A DNA stretch of 64,000 bases. Origin: Chitinophagaceae bacterium. GTDB lineage: Bacteria; Bacteroidota; Bacteroidia; Chitinophagales; Chitinophagaceae. Under the pieces are notes generated by a model. The model saw nothing but the letters and a program-made list of their open reading frames with translations. It was not told the origin of the DNA and made no database searches. The position numbers were made by a program, and so were the translations under genes. Below, in pieces: positions 1 to 9,606 of this stretch. The stretch spans positions 744,001 through 808,000 of the forward strand of contig JADJPV010000002.1 of the NCBI GenBank assembly GCA_016713085.1, given 5' to 3'. Numbering within the stretch: position 1 is the stretch's first letter; the number at the start of each line of letters is the position of its first letter.

Positions 1-1832
1 CGGCAGGAAATAAAACCTTTGCAGGAAATGCCGGCATTTCTTCTGCTGAAGGATGGGGATTACGCTGGGCAAATATTTTAAATTATAAAACAAGATTGTT
101 CAACGATAACCACCAGTTGAATGCAACTTTAGGACAGGAACTGAGTAACTCAGCTTCTGAAGGATACAGCATTTCAGGAAGCAGGTATCCCGTTTCATTT
201 ACACCTGATCGTGCATTTGCTATGATGAATCAATACCTGCAAAGCACAACCGTTTATTATTCTCTTGGTTCAAGTGCAGGAACACCGGGCAGAATGCTTT
301 CTTATTTTGGCCGTGTGAATTATTCACTGATGGACAAGTATTTGTTTACAGCTACTTTCCGTGCTGATGGTTCTTCCCGTTTTGCACCAGGAAACAGGTA
401 TGGATATTTTCCTGCAGCCGCAGTTGCATGGCGCATGAGCGATGAAAATTTCCTGAAAGATGTTAAATGGCTTGACAACCTGAAACTAAGAGCTTCTTAT
501 GGTGAAGTAGGGAATGATGGTATCAGTGCAACTCTCTGGAAACCTATCTGGAATTCGGATGGTTTAAGACAATTCTCCATTAACGAAACGCAGCAGAGTT
601 CTTATTCTCCTGCTTCAACACTTGCCAATCCAAACCTGATATGGGAAACAACCATTACAAGGAATGTTGGTTTTGATTTCTCTGTGTTAAATGCAAGGTT
701 AAATGGTACAGTTGAACTGTACAAAAACTCAACAAAGGATTTGCTGATGCTTACTTCAATTGATGCAAGCCTTGGTTATTCAGGTATGTATGATAATATT
801 GGAAGTACAAGCAACCGTGGTATTGAAGTTTCATTAAACGGAGATATCATCCGCAAAAATGATTTTAATTTAAACGCAAACTTTAATATCAACTTCAACA
901 AGGGCCGTGTTGATGAACTGGCACCGGGTGTAAATGGTTTGTATAAAACCCAGTGGGGTTCAACCATGACCCAGCCCGGCACAGGTGATTATATTTTACA
1001 GGTAGGAAAACCTGTTGGACAGGTTAGAGGTTATACTTATGAAGGATGGTATTCAGTTGATGATTTTAATTATGCAGGAGGCATCTATACATTAAAACCA
1101 GGTGTTGCTGATATTGCTTCAGGAATCATTGGTACTGTTTATGGAACTACCGCTAACAAACCCGGCAGTCAAACAGCCTATCCCGGTGTAATTAAATTTA
1201 AAGATCTGAATAAGGATGGTGTAATTAACGAAAGTGATGTTAGTGTAATTGGTGATATGAATCCTAAACATACGGGTGGCTTTGGTTTGAGTGGAAATTA
1301 TAAAGGATTTGACTTTGCATTGAACTGTAACTGGAGTTATGGAAACAAAATTTACAATGCCAACTACCTCGCTGCCTTTTACGGAAGCAAGGAAGATGGT
1401 TTGTATAAAAACCGTTTCAACTACTTGTCCACTTCCTACAGGATTCATGATATTGTAAACGGACAGCTTGTAACTGTAACGGATCCCGCAGCATTGAAAG
1501 CACTGAATGCAAATGCAACAACATTCCTGGCATATCATGAAAATCCCGTTGTTTCTACGTTGGGCGTGCAGAATGGTTCTTATCTCCGTTTGAATACAGT
1601 AACTATTGGTTACAGTTTACCAACAGGCCTGCTGAGTAAAGCACATATTGCCAGACTCAGAGTGTTCGGTTCAATTTATAATGCGTTAACATTGACCAAT
1701 TATCCGGGTCTTGATCCGGAAGTAAATGCAAACACAAGCCAGGGAGGAGCACAATACCCAACAACAGGACTTGACTGGGGAGCTTATCCACGTGCACGTT
1801 CATTCACTTTTGGTGTAAACGTAGAATTCTAA
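1..1832 (+). CDS. SusC/RagA-family TonB-dependent outer-membrane transporter, C-terminal part
   Basis: The frame is open from the window edge (first whole codon at base 3) to the TAA at 1832, so the gene starts outside the window and about 610 C-terminal residues are seen. The sequence is an outer-membrane beta-barrel: many alternating aromatic/polar strands, a segment with spaced Asp residues (KDLNKDGVINESDVSVIGD) typical of SusC barrels, and a final strand ending in FGVNVEF with a terminal Phe. SusC proteins import oligosaccharides across the outer membrane with TonB energy and sit under a SusD lid. A SusD gene follows after 18 bases, confirming the pair. The plug and carboxypeptidase-like N-terminal domains lie upstream of the window. 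The substrate cannot be read from this part. Confidence 0.96.
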   Translation, partial: AGNKTFAGNAGISSAEGWGLRWANILNYKTRLFNDNHQLNATLGQELSNSASEGYSISGSRYPVSFTPDRAFAMMNQYLQSTTVYYSLGSSAGTPGRMLSYFGRVNYSLMDKYLFTATFRADGSSRFAPGNRYGYFPAAAVAWRMSDENFLKDVKWLDNLKLRASYGEVGNDGISATLWKPIWNSDGLRQFSINETQQSSYSPASTLANPNLIWETTITRNVGFDFSVLNARLNGTVELYKNSTKDLLMLTSIDASLGYSGMYDNIGSTSNRGIEVSLNGDIIRKNDFNLNANFNINFNKGRVDELAPGVNGLYKTQWGSTMTQPGTGDYILQVGKPVGQVRGYTYEGWYSVDDFNYAGGIYTLKPGVADIASGIIGTVYGTTANKPGSQTAYPGVIKFKDLNKDGVINESDVSVIGDMNPKHTGGFGLSGNYKGFDFALNCNWSYGNKIYNANYLAAFYGSKEDGLYKNRFNYLSTSYRIHDIVNGQLVTVTDPAALKALNANATTFLAYHENPVVSTLGVQNGSYLRLNTVTIGYSLPTGLLSKAHIARLRVFGSIYNALTLTNYPGLDPEVNANTSQGGAQYPTTGLDWGAYPRARSFTFGVNVEF

Positions 1833-1850
1833 TCAATCAAAACTATTCAA

Positions 1851-3959
1851 ATGAAAAAATATATTCTTTACAGCATCATACTGGGAACAGTCATACTTTT
1901 CTCAGCATCCTGCAAGAAATTTCTTGATGTACAGTCGATGTCATCTGTTGACCAGGACTTTGTATTCTCTGATCCAAGCGAAGCCTACAAAGTAATGGCA
2001 GGTAACTATGAAATATGGCGTGGCTCCGGCAACGGTCTTTTTTATGATTTGGATGTGGTAGGCTCAGATGCAGAAACGCATCCCGAAGGTTATGCCGCAC
2101 AAACACGTCATATCCCTGAAGGTTTGTATGCAACTGAAATAACTATTAACTATACCAATTCAGTTGATACCTACAAGAATATGTACAGCATTATTAACCG
2201 CTCTAATATCATGATGGCAGCCATTGAAGAAAAAGATGATTATAAGAGTGCAGTTGCTGCTAATAAAATCAACAGCTGGACACAGCTTTATGGTGAAGCA
2301 GCCGTTTTCCGTGCCTTTGCTTACTTTAACCTGGTGCGTTATTTTGGTGATGTACCTTACCGTATCAAAGCAGTTTCTGTTAGTAATATATCAGATACAT
2401 CTAAGTTAACTTCCCGTGATGTGATTTATGATGGAGAAATCGCCAATTTAATCAAGGTTGAACCTTTCATGAACCGTATTGGAGAAGGTGGTATTAATGC
2501 AGAACGTTTCTCCCGCACGTTTGCACAGGGGCTTATTGGCAAGATGGCATTGTTTGCAGGTGGATACGGTTTGCGCCGCACTGATTTTGATTATGGTACT
2601 GCAACATTTACACAGATCGGTACAGAAAAATGGAGTGCTAAATATGTACGCAGAACTGATTATAAGAAGTATTATGAAATTGCTAAAACATACCTGAAAG
2701 CCTGTGTTGATGCACCGGGTTCAGTGATACTTATTACAACTGATTCACGTGGAGCCGCTTTCAATAATCCATTCCAGATGAACTTCCAGTACAATATGAA
2801 CCTGGTGGTTAGTCCTGAATCATTATTTGAAGTAGGTGAAACACAGGGTCAGTTTTCTGAAAGGCCTTATGCATTTGGCCGTCCTTCAGGTGGTGGTGGT
2901 TCAAACGCTTATCCATGTAAGAGTTACGGGCAAAGCCGTATGCATCCTTCCTTCTATTATGGTGATTATGATCCGAAAGATTTAAGAAGAGATGTTACCA
3001 CTGCAGTAACTGCCAATTCAGGTGCCTGTTCAGAAAAGATTATTACGTTTGCTCCCGGTTCAAGAGATGCCGGCGGATTGACCAATAATAAATGGGATGA
3101 AAGCAGGATGGCAAAACCATGGACTGCAAGCCAGCGTCAATCAGGAGTTAACTGGCCTCAGATGCGTATGGCTGATGTTATTTTAATGCTCGCAGAAGTG
3201 TATGCCGAACTGGGCGATGAAGGATCTGCAAAAACAGAATTCAGAAAAGTAAGAGCCCGTGCATTTGCAGCTGCTGATCAAACAACAATGGTTACAAACT
3301 ACCTCGGTACATTATCAGGTGATGCATTGAAAGAAGCCATTCTCCAGGAACGTAAATTAGAATTTGCAGGAGAAGGCTTCCGCCGTTATGATTTGATCAG
3401 AACAGGTAAAATGCCAGAAAAAATAAAAGCACTCCGTGATCTGCAGATTGCAATGATTGCAGGATTAAAAGCAAACGGTTATTATACATTCGCTAATGGT
3501 AATCAAATTTCAAGATTCATTTATGTAAAAGCAGTGAACATGTCTGATTTTGGAATCAGTAAAATGCTTACTACACAATGTAATGTTACCGAAGCTGATG
3601 CAACCCATCCTGTTAACTTCCCCGGCTGGAGAGGTAACTGTGATTTGTGGAGCAGTGCCAATGCAACATTTATACCTACCACAGGTGCAAGGAATCTTGC
3701 CATTAAAGGTTTGTTCCGTTATATTGATCCGGCAGGTGCAGAAGCAACCGCATTAGTAGCGGCCGGCTATGTAAAAACAAAGTGGGCCGATAATATTGTT
3801 GCCAACGAAAGTCAGTATTCAACAGATGTTTTCAAAGGTTATACGGATGGATATTATGCAGCAGGTGTTCCGCCACGTTACCTGTTACCGTTAAGCTCAG
3901 AAACCATTTCAAAATCATTTGGAAAGATTACAAATGGATATGGATTCGCACAGCAATAA
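1851..3959 (+). CDS. SusD/RagB-family nutrient-binding outer-membrane lipoprotein
   Basis: 702 residues with a lipoprotein signal (hydrophobic stretch then SASCKKFLD, Cys about residue 21), so it is likely surface lipid-anchored. The body has the helical TPR-like pattern of SusD: an early YxxxYSIINRSNIM helix, ARFFRAFAYFNLV-like AVFRAFAYFNLV near residue 155, and the C-terminal RADVILMLAEVYAEL-like and ERKLEFAGEGFRRYDLIR motifs typical of the SusD C-terminal domain. It should capture the glycan and close the SusC partner encoded directly upstream. It is longer than the usual 500-600 residues, with extra sequence in the last 200 residues. A strong hairpin terminator follows 18 bases after the stop. 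Confidence 0.96.
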   Translation: MKKYILYSIILGTVILFSASCKKFLDVQSMSSVDQDFVFSDPSEAYKVMAGNYEIWRGSGNGLFYDLDVVGSDAETHPEGYAAQTRHIPEGLYATEITINYTNSVDTYKNMYSIINRSNIMMAAIEEKDDYKSAVAANKINSWTQLYGEAAVFRAFAYFNLVRYFGDVPYRIKAVSVSNISDTSKLTSRDVIYDGEIANLIKVEPFMNRIGEGGINAERFSRTFAQGLIGKMALFAGGYGLRRTDFDYGTATFTQIGTEKWSAKYVRRTDYKKYYEIAKTYLKACVDAPGSVILITTDSRGAAFNNPFQMNFQYNMNLVVSPESLFEVGETQGQFSERPYAFGRPSGGGGSNAYPCKSYGQSRMHPSFYYGDYDPKDLRRDVTTAVTANSGACSEKIITFAPGSRDAGGLTNNKWDESRMAKPWTASQRQSGVNWPQMRMADVILMLAEVYAELGDEGSAKTEFRKVRARAFAAADQTTMVTNYLGTLSGDALKEAILQERKLEFAGEGFRRYDLIRTGKMPEKIKALRDLQIAMIAGLKANGYYTFANGNQISRFIYVKAVNMSDFGISKMLTTQCNVTEADATHPVNFPGWRGNCDLWSSANATFIPTTGARNLAIKGLFRYIDPAGAEATALVAAGYVKTKWADNIVANESQYSTDVFKGYTDGYYAAGVPPRYLLPLSSETISKSFGKITNGYGFAQQ

Positions 3960-3977
3960 GCAGTTTATATAAGTATG

Positions 3978-4016
3978 AAGAATGGATGTCCCCTGTAAGG
4001 ACATCCATTCTTTTTT
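3978..4016 (+). terminator. Rho-independent terminator after SusD
   Basis: A perfect 14-bp stem (3978-3991 with 3999-4012) encloses a 7-base loop and runs into six T at 4011-4016. It ends only 11 bases before the first possible start of the GH2 gene. The GH2 gene is therefore either expressed by read-through or from its own promoter. Confidence 0.9.
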
Positions 4017-4053
4017 GTGAGAGTTTATGTTTAAACATTATTTAATTCAATAC

Positions 4054-7000
4054 ATGCAAAAGATTATCTCCTCCCTGGCCGCTTTGTTTTTTTTAGTGCA
4101 ATTCAGTATCACCGTTCATGCACAGAGCGGCAGAACCATTACTGACTTATCAACCAAAAACTGGAAATTAGTAATGGATCCTTCTGCAACATGGGTACAG
4201 GATATTCTTTATACGCCACCTGTTGATATAACGAAAGTTCCTGTTCATCAACCTGCGGGAGGATGGAAGTTTTTAAAAGAAGCAAAAGGAATCAATGTAC
4301 AGTTACCTGCAACAGTGGAACAGTATTACTGGGGTAAGAATGGAAGCACAACCGGAGTAAACGGGAATTATCTTGGTGTGTCATGGTTTGTAACAAATAT
4401 CAATGTACCTGCAACAGCAAAAGGTAAAAGAGTTGCTCTCCATTTTGAAGCAGTACGTTTCAGAGCAGAGGTTTTTGTCAATGAAAAACTCGTTGGTTAT
4501 GATGCAGTAAACAGTACTCCCTTTGAACTTGATATTACAGAAGCTGTACGTTACGGTGCAGCCAACCAGGTAGCTGTAAGAATCACTGATCCCAATGGTA
4601 ATTTCGACTGGCGTGATTCACAAAACTTTATGTGGGGCAACTATCGAACAAATCCAACACATGGGTTTGGCGGTATAACCGGTAAAGTGAAACTGGTAAT
4701 GACTGATAAGGTTTATACAAGCGATGTATTTATCAAGAATAAACCAGCAATGAAGGAAGTGGATGTAGAACTAAGCATCACAAACACCAATCAACAAAGC
4801 AGCAATTGTAATCTGCAACTGCAGGTTCGTGAAGCTGCGCCCAATGGTAAAATTGTATTTTCCAAAAACTATACAGTAACAGATGTGAAGCCCGGTGTAA
4901 CAACACAAACATTCAGCATTGCTGTTGAAGGTGCTAAATTATGGAGTGTGGATTCTCCCAATCTGTATCGGCTTACTGCAGTGTGGAAAGGAAAGGATGG
5001 TAGTGCTGATGTATATACTCAGCGTTTTGGTTTCCGTTGGTTTGAAGTAAGAAATGTAGAAGGCGATAAGCAATTTTATCTAAATGGCAAACGCATAGTA
5101 TTACTCACTTCTATCTCATGGGGCTTCTGGCCCGATAATGGAATTGCTCCATCAGATGCACTGGCGAGAAAACAAATTGAAGCAGCCAAGAAGCTTGGAT
5201 TGAACATGCTCAACTTTCACCGTACGATCGGACAACAGAATGTACTGGACTATGCGGATGAATTAGGCTTACTGTATTTTGAAGAGCCGGGAGGAAATCA
5301 ATACCCGGCAAATATGTTTAACCCAACTGATTCGTTAGGAAAAGTACAGGCCGATTTTTATTTCGCTGTACGCAATGAAAAACTGTTCCGCATGATCAGG
5401 CGTGACCGTAACCATCCATCATTGGTTATTTACAATATGCACAATGAACGGGGAGCAGAACCGCAGCAACAGGACAGGGACCAGATGATTGCTGCACACC
5501 GGCTTGATGAAACAAGAATCCTTACCTACAATTCTTCCAATGGTGCCATTAAGCAGGGACCTGATGCAAGATTTAAACTGCACCTGTTTCCTTATGATTT
5601 TACCTTCTATGATTATGGCTGGTTCGATCAGCATCATGCAGGCGGCCCCGGTGTGTATCATGATAACCTCTACCGCAATCCAAAAGATTATTTACGTTAC
5701 AGCGATAAGAAAGATGAAATTATTTATTACGGTGAAGAAGGAGCGATCGGTACTCCGCCACGTCTTGAATTAATCCGCAATGAAATCATCAAAACAGGAA
5801 AAACAACAGGATGGGAAGCTGCTGATTATCTGAAATGGTATGATGCATACAACAACTTTCTGCAAACACATCCTGCATTTCATAAAGCATTTCCTACTGT
5901 TGATCAGTTAACCCGTTCCATGGGAAATGTGGCCTACTATTACCAGGGCCGTACCATTGAAAATATCCGCATCAATAATACCATTGATGGATATGCCATT
6001 AACGGATGGGAGAGTATGAAGCTGGAAAATCATTCAGGCGTGGTAGATAATTACCGTAACCTGAAAGGCGACCCTGCATTGATTGCCCGTTACACTGTTC
6101 CGCTTTATGTGGCAGTAAAGCTCAACCGTAAAGTACTGGCAACAGGCGATACATCCATTGCTGATTTTTATATCGTAAACACCGTGAACTTGAAAGGCAA
6201 CTATGAATTACAGGTTAAGGTTGTGGATGATCATCAGCAAGTGAGTTTTTCAAAAACGATACCTGTCACCGTTAGCGGCGGTACTGTTTACGGTGAACTG
6301 CTTCATGCAGGTTTACCCATTGCTGTAAGCACTGCAGGTTATACAACAGTAGAAGCACAGTTAGTACAAAACGGCAAGACTGTTACAAAAGGGGATGATC
6401 AGATCTTTGCTGTTGCACATGATGCAGCTGGTATACCAACGGAAGGAATGTTTGCTGATACAAGCGGCATATTGAAATCATTCTTTAAATCAGAAGCACT
6501 TACCGCTAAAGAATATAAATCAGGAAGACCTGAAGGAAAGTATTTAGTGATTGGAGCATTCCAGCCACAGCAAACAGGTAACCAGTTAGTCACTGATATT
6601 CTTGAATGGGTGAATGAAGGCAATACATTAATCGTTGTACAGAATACCGATGCGTGGGCCGCACATCTTGCACAGAAAGAAGTGCTGGACTACAGGGGAA
6701 CAAAAGAACTGCGGACAACCTGGTATGGTGGTAATTTCTTTTCCAAAGAACATGCGTTGCTGAATGGTTTACCACAGGCATCTGTATTTAACTGGGAGTA
6801 TCAATGTTTTGCCACTTACAATAAAAGCAGGCGAGGGCTTCGACTGTTCAATGGTGAAACCGTTGTTGCCTGTGTAGCCGATCATGCAAAAGAAGTGTAC
6901 AGCGCATTGAGTGTTGTACCGCATGGCCGTGGTAAGATTATCATCTGTACACTCGATATCTTTTCATGCCTCGCAGAAGGAATGCAAAAAGAAAGGGCAG

Positions 7001-7110
7001 AGGGTGATGGTGAAAATGCAGCGATGAATACCATCAATGCTTCATCCAGAAACAGGGCCAATATGGTTGGCAGGCAACTGTTGCTGAATATGCTGAAGTT
7101 TTCGAAATAG
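4054..7110 (+). CDS. Secreted GH2-family glycoside hydrolase
   Basis: About 1018 residues. The start at 4054 is preferred because it gives a clean signal peptide ending in VHAQ; an in-frame ATG at 4027 would add nine residues. Domain order is the GH2 one: sugar-binding jelly roll (about 60-215, with LHFEAVRFRAEVFVNEK), Ig-like domain (220-330, ending QRFGFRWFEVR), then a TIM barrel. The likely acid/base Glu is in MHNERG (codon 5446) and the likely nucleophile in YYGEEGA near 5734. A long C-terminal extension of beta-rich and Rossmann-like sequence follows (residues 700-1018), which is unusual for simple beta-galactosidases. It probably acts in the periplasm on oligosaccharides imported by the preceding SusCD pair. 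The exact sugar specificity cannot be told. Confidence 0.9.
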   Translation: MQKIISSLAALFFLVQFSITVHAQSGRTITDLSTKNWKLVMDPSATWVQDILYTPPVDITKVPVHQPAGGWKFLKEAKGINVQLPATVEQYYWGKNGSTTGVNGNYLGVSWFVTNINVPATAKGKRVALHFEAVRFRAEVFVNEKLVGYDAVNSTPFELDITEAVRYGAANQVAVRITDPNGNFDWRDSQNFMWGNYRTNPTHGFGGITGKVKLVMTDKVYTSDVFIKNKPAMKEVDVELSITNTNQQSSNCNLQLQVREAAPNGKIVFSKNYTVTDVKPGVTTQTFSIAVEGAKLWSVDSPNLYRLTAVWKGKDGSADVYTQRFGFRWFEVRNVEGDKQFYLNGKRIVLLTSISWGFWPDNGIAPSDALARKQIEAAKKLGLNMLNFHRTIGQQNVLDYADELGLLYFEEPGGNQYPANMFNPTDSLGKVQADFYFAVRNEKLFRMIRRDRNHPSLVIYNMHNERGAEPQQQDRDQMIAAHRLDETRILTYNSSNGAIKQGPDARFKLHLFPYDFTFYDYGWFDQHHAGGPGVYHDNLYRNPKDYLRYSDKKDEIIYYGEEGAIGTPPRLELIRNEIIKTGKTTGWEAADYLKWYDAYNNFLQTHPAFHKAFPTVDQLTRSMGNVAYYYQGRTIENIRINNTIDGYAINGWESMKLENHSGVVDNYRNLKGDPALIARYTVPLYVAVKLNRKVLATGDTSIADFYIVNTVNLKGNYELQVKVVDDHQQVSFSKTIPVTVSGGTVYGELLHAGLPIAVSTAGYTTVEAQLVQNGKTVTKGDDQIFAVAHDAAGIPTEGMFADTSGILKSFFKSEALTAKEYKSGRPEGKYLVIGAFQPQQTGNQLVTDILEWVNEGNTLIVVQNTDAWAAHLAQKEVLDYRGTKELRTTWYGGNFFSKEHALLNGLPQASVFNWEYQCFATYNKSRRGLRLFNGETVVACVADHAKEVYSALSVVPHGRGKIIICTLDIFSCLAEGMQKERAEGDGENAAMNTINASSRNRANMVGRQLLLNMLKFSK

Positions 7111-7123
7111 AGTGAGCAGAATA

Positions 7124-7189
7124 AAACCTCCGGGGTTTTACTGCTGCTCTGTTCATTTTATAAAACCTTGTTGAAAACCCCGGAGGTTT
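7124..7189. repeat. Perfect 16-bp inverted repeat after the GH2 gene
   Basis: AAACCTCCGGGGTTTT (7124-7139) is repeated as its exact reverse complement at 7174-7189, with a 34-base spacer. There is no T-tract directly after it, so it may be a REP-like repeat unit as well as, or instead of, a terminator. Confidence 0.8.
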
Positions 7190-7196
7190 GTTACCC

Positions 7197-7223
7197 GGTC
7201 AGACCACGAGGCGTGGGCCGACC
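7197..7223. repeat. GC-rich imperfect hairpin of REP type
   Basis: The 27 bases fold as a hairpin with ten pairs, two mismatches and an AGG loop between CCACG and CGTGG. The composition is far more GC-rich than the surrounding DNA. Similar GGTCGGCCC-type sequence recurs just after the next gene (8024-8050). Confidence 0.55.
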
Positions 7224-7288
7224 TTGACATCCCAACAAATCATTCAATACCTTTACCCCATTCATTATTAGTTCAATCAAATCAATTC

Positions 7289-8014
7289 ATGTCTTTCAAC
7301 CGTATTCTTGTATTCAGCAGTTCAAGAGCAGGGAATGGCGCATACCTTGAAACAGCCTTGCCCATCATCCATACATTTCTGGGCGATAAAGAACAAACCA
7401 TTGCCTTTGTTCCCTTTGCATCGGTAGACAATGACTATGATGCTTATACCAACATGGTTAAAACAGCCATGCAGGGTTTGCCATATACAATAGAAACAGT
7501 AACCCCTGCCAATGCAAAACAAATCATTGACAAAGCAACAGTTATCATGGTAGGAGGTGGCAACACCTTTAAACTGCTGCATGATATTTATGAACTGAAA
7601 CTGCTCGATCTCATCCGTGATAAAGTAAACAAGGGCGCTGCCTATATCGGCTGGAGTGCAGGATCGAATATTACAGGCCCCACCATCGGCACTACCAATG
7701 ATATGCCCATCATTGAACCCAAGACCCTCAATGCACTCGGCATCTTGCCCTTCCAGATCAACCCGCATTATATCAATACAAAACCTGAAGGACATAACGG
7801 TGAAACCCGTGATCAGCGGTTGATAGAATTCAGCAAGCTCAATTATGGTGTGCCCATTGTTGCCTTACCTGAAGGAACTGCTTTGAAATTAGAGAATGAT
7901 GTATTGCTGTACATTGGTGAACAGCCCGGAGTCTTATTTACATCGGGCGAAGAAGAACAGCAGGTGCTGAAAAAAGAAATCATGGATCAGGATGATCTTT
8001 CGTTTTTGATGTGA
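7289..8014 (+). CDS. pepE: Dipeptidase E (peptidase E, family S51)
   Basis: 241 residues, close to the 230 usual for PepE. The family is cytoplasmic and hydrolyses Asp-X dipeptides using a Ser nucleophile in a class I glutamine amidotransferase-like fold. Visible motifs are VIMVGGGNTFKLL, the nucleophile elbow GWSAGSN (residues about 122-128), the NDMPII Asp segment and the INPHYIN His segment. These correspond to the Ser, Asp and His that matter in Salmonella PepE. There is no signal peptide. It stands alone between GC-rich hairpin repeats, and no operon partner is seen. Confidence 0.92.
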   Translation: MSFNRILVFSSSRAGNGAYLETALPIIHTFLGDKEQTIAFVPFASVDNDYDAYTNMVKTAMQGLPYTIETVTPANAKQIIDKATVIMVGGGNTFKLLHDIYELKLLDLIRDKVNKGAAYIGWSAGSNITGPTIGTTNDMPIIEPKTLNALGILPFQINPHYINTKPEGHNGETRDQRLIEFSKLNYGVPIVALPEGTALKLENDVLLYIGEQPGVLFTSGEEEQQVLKKEIMDQDDLSFLM

Positions 8015-8478
8015 GGGATGCAAACCGGTCGGCCCGCCTTAGCGGTCTGCCCGATTTGTTCAGCAGCATCGTCTTGTTATCCTCCGTCGGCCCGGGGTCT
8101 GGCTTCCGACCCCGGGAGTTAGAACTTATTTTGAACTTATCACCTAAACAGGCTGATGATAAAAAAACTGCTGCAGTTGTTGAAATCCCGGGGTCGGCAT
8201 TGGCATCATTTATGGGTTTATTTTTTTTATAGCCAGACCCCCAGGGCGACTGAATGACTTGCGTAAATGTTTCGCAGGATCACCTGTTGCCATTTAATTC
8301 TTTTCTACTGATGACTGTCATGCTGTACATTTTTGAGTGTTACATCTTATAGCATAAATTAGAGTGTTGTACGCAATACTATGTACGCATATCTGAAAAC
8401 ACTCTCGGGCTGAAGTTTGCCGAACCTCACTATTCCGACTGTATTGTTTCACCTGTTAAACATCAAAGGAGGTAAACA
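8015..8478. other. Intergenic region with three copies of a CCCGGGGTC repeat
   Basis: This 464-base gap holds no convincing gene. CCCGGGGTC at 8091-8099 pairs with GACCCCGGG at 8108-8116 in a short hairpin. CCGACCCCGGG at 8106-8116 also pairs exactly with CCCGGGGTCGG at 8187-8197. Bases 8269-8304 form one copy of a 36-base dispersed repeat (second copy 16064-16099). A strong AAAGGAGG ribosome-binding site sits at its right end, in front of the next gene. Confidence 0.7.
8464..8473 (+). promoter_or_regulatory. Strong Shine-Dalgarno site
   Basis: CAAAGGAGGT ends 5 bases before the ATG at 8479. It matches the anti-Shine-Dalgarno sequence almost perfectly. This is uncommon in Bacteroidota, where most genes, including most in this window, lack such a site. 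It fixes the start of the following gene. Confidence 0.75.
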
Positions 8479-9606
8479 ATGAAAACATTTTTTAAAACAT
8501 CACTTGTACTGGTTTTTGCCTTTTTTTCCCAGTTTGCAATGGCGCAAAAAGGGTCTTCCATCGTCATTCACGATAACACAAGTCAAACAAATGGAGGGGA
8601 AAATGCCACATCGAATCTCCGGAAGGAAATAGCATCCGCATTAAACCGTGAAAAACCCTGTGTGGATCTTATGGACGATCAGGATATCCGGAATATGCTG
8701 GAGAGTGAACGGGAAAAGAACTTACTGGAAGGCGGTGATCCGCAGCAGGTATTAACCGATATCGCCAACCTGATGGGAGCCAGTTATGCCATGAGCGTTT
8801 CTGCAATGCCCGGACCCGGAGGAAGCACTTCTTACACGGTTTTTGTAATGGATCCGCAAACGGGAAATACCATTGCCCGGCAAACGGGATCAGATCCCAA
8901 ACAAATGGCAGATAATATCGTGAGGCAGATGGGTTCCAGTCTTCCGGATGACTGCAAACCGCATTGGGTGGGGGAAGTGAAATATGAGTTTTCCTCGAAT
9001 GAAACAAAAGTAACCAACGATGCCGGGGCAATGCATGCCAGCACAAGAAATACCAAACGAACAAGTACCGTAACTTACTCTGCCCAAAACAGCATTGTTG
9101 CTACGCTATTACCTCCTAAACCAGGCAGCACTATTTCTGCCGGTAAATCGATAGCAAGAGTGTGGATGAGATCGAAAATCATTTCTGAAAAGAAACAGGA
9201 AACGGTTGGTGAAGTTTATTGCCGACTGAAAGGTGAAAATCCTACCTGGAAGGGTTACAACTTACAGTATTCCGAAACCATAACGCAACTGGGCGGAGGA
9301 TCAGACAATCTTCCTGTCTATATTTCGCTTGACAGTGATGGTAACTATAAAATTGTTGTAAACACACCAGGCGGAACCCTTTTGAGCAAAATTGAGACAA
9401 ACAGGTCGGAATCAAGCTGTGGCCCGGTAAATCCCCCCAGCAAGGAGGCGGTAAGTATGCCTGAACAAAAAATGGATGCATCAGGTTTTGATGTTACTGG
9501 AAAAACCGATTCAAAAAACCGGGATACGTTAGCAGGCTCTAAAACTATGCCTGATGGAAAAACAAAAATTACCTGGAACCTGAAGCTGGTGAAACCAAAA
9601 AAGTAA
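8479..9606 (+). CDS. Secreted protein of unknown function, possibly CsgG/TolB-N-like at its N terminus
   Basis: 375 residues with a clear Sec signal peptide (cleavage after AMAQ, about residue 22). Residues 25-150 alternate strands and helices: an INxxL-like DLMDDQDIRNMLESER stretch, then a hydrophobic IANLMGASYAMSVSAM strand, a FVMDPQTGNTIARQ strand and a closing amphipathic helix. That order resembles the alpha/beta domain that CsgG-type lipoproteins and TolB N-domains use to report a parameter of a named target; this is an impression, not a proven match. The remainder is beta-rich with four Cys (about 43, 158, 247, 312) and a Lys-rich tail. It has a very strong ribosome-binding site, so it may be abundant. 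No partner gene is adjacent. Confidence 0.8.
   Translation: MKTFFKTSLVLVFAFFSQFAMAQKGSSIVIHDNTSQTNGGENATSNLRKEIASALNREKPCVDLMDDQDIRNMLESEREKNLLEGGDPQQVLTDIANLMGASYAMSVSAMPGPGGSTSYTVFVMDPQTGNTIARQTGSDPKQMADNIVRQMGSSLPDDCKPHWVGEVKYEFSSNETKVTNDAGAMHASTRNTKRTSTVTYSAQNSIVATLLPPKPGSTISAGKSIARVWMRSKIISEKKQETVGEVYCRLKGENPTWKGYNLQYSETITQLGGGSDNLPVYISLDSDGNYKIVVNTPGGTLLSKIETNRSESSCGPVNPPSKEAVSMPEQKMDASGFDVTGKTDSKNRDTLAGSKTMPDGKTKITWNLKLVKPKK

Noticed and set aside
1119..1538. 139-residue minus-strand frame within susC
   Set aside because: It is a shadow of the barrel-coding frame, without promoter, signal or family features.
7322..7795. 157-residue minus-strand frame within pepE
   Set aside because: It is fully antisense to a clear peptidase E gene and its composition is typical of a shadow frame.
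8011..8232. 73-residue plus-strand frame overlapping the end of pepE
   Set aside because: It lies mostly in GC-rich repeat DNA, has no recognisable protein features and overlaps the pepE stop.
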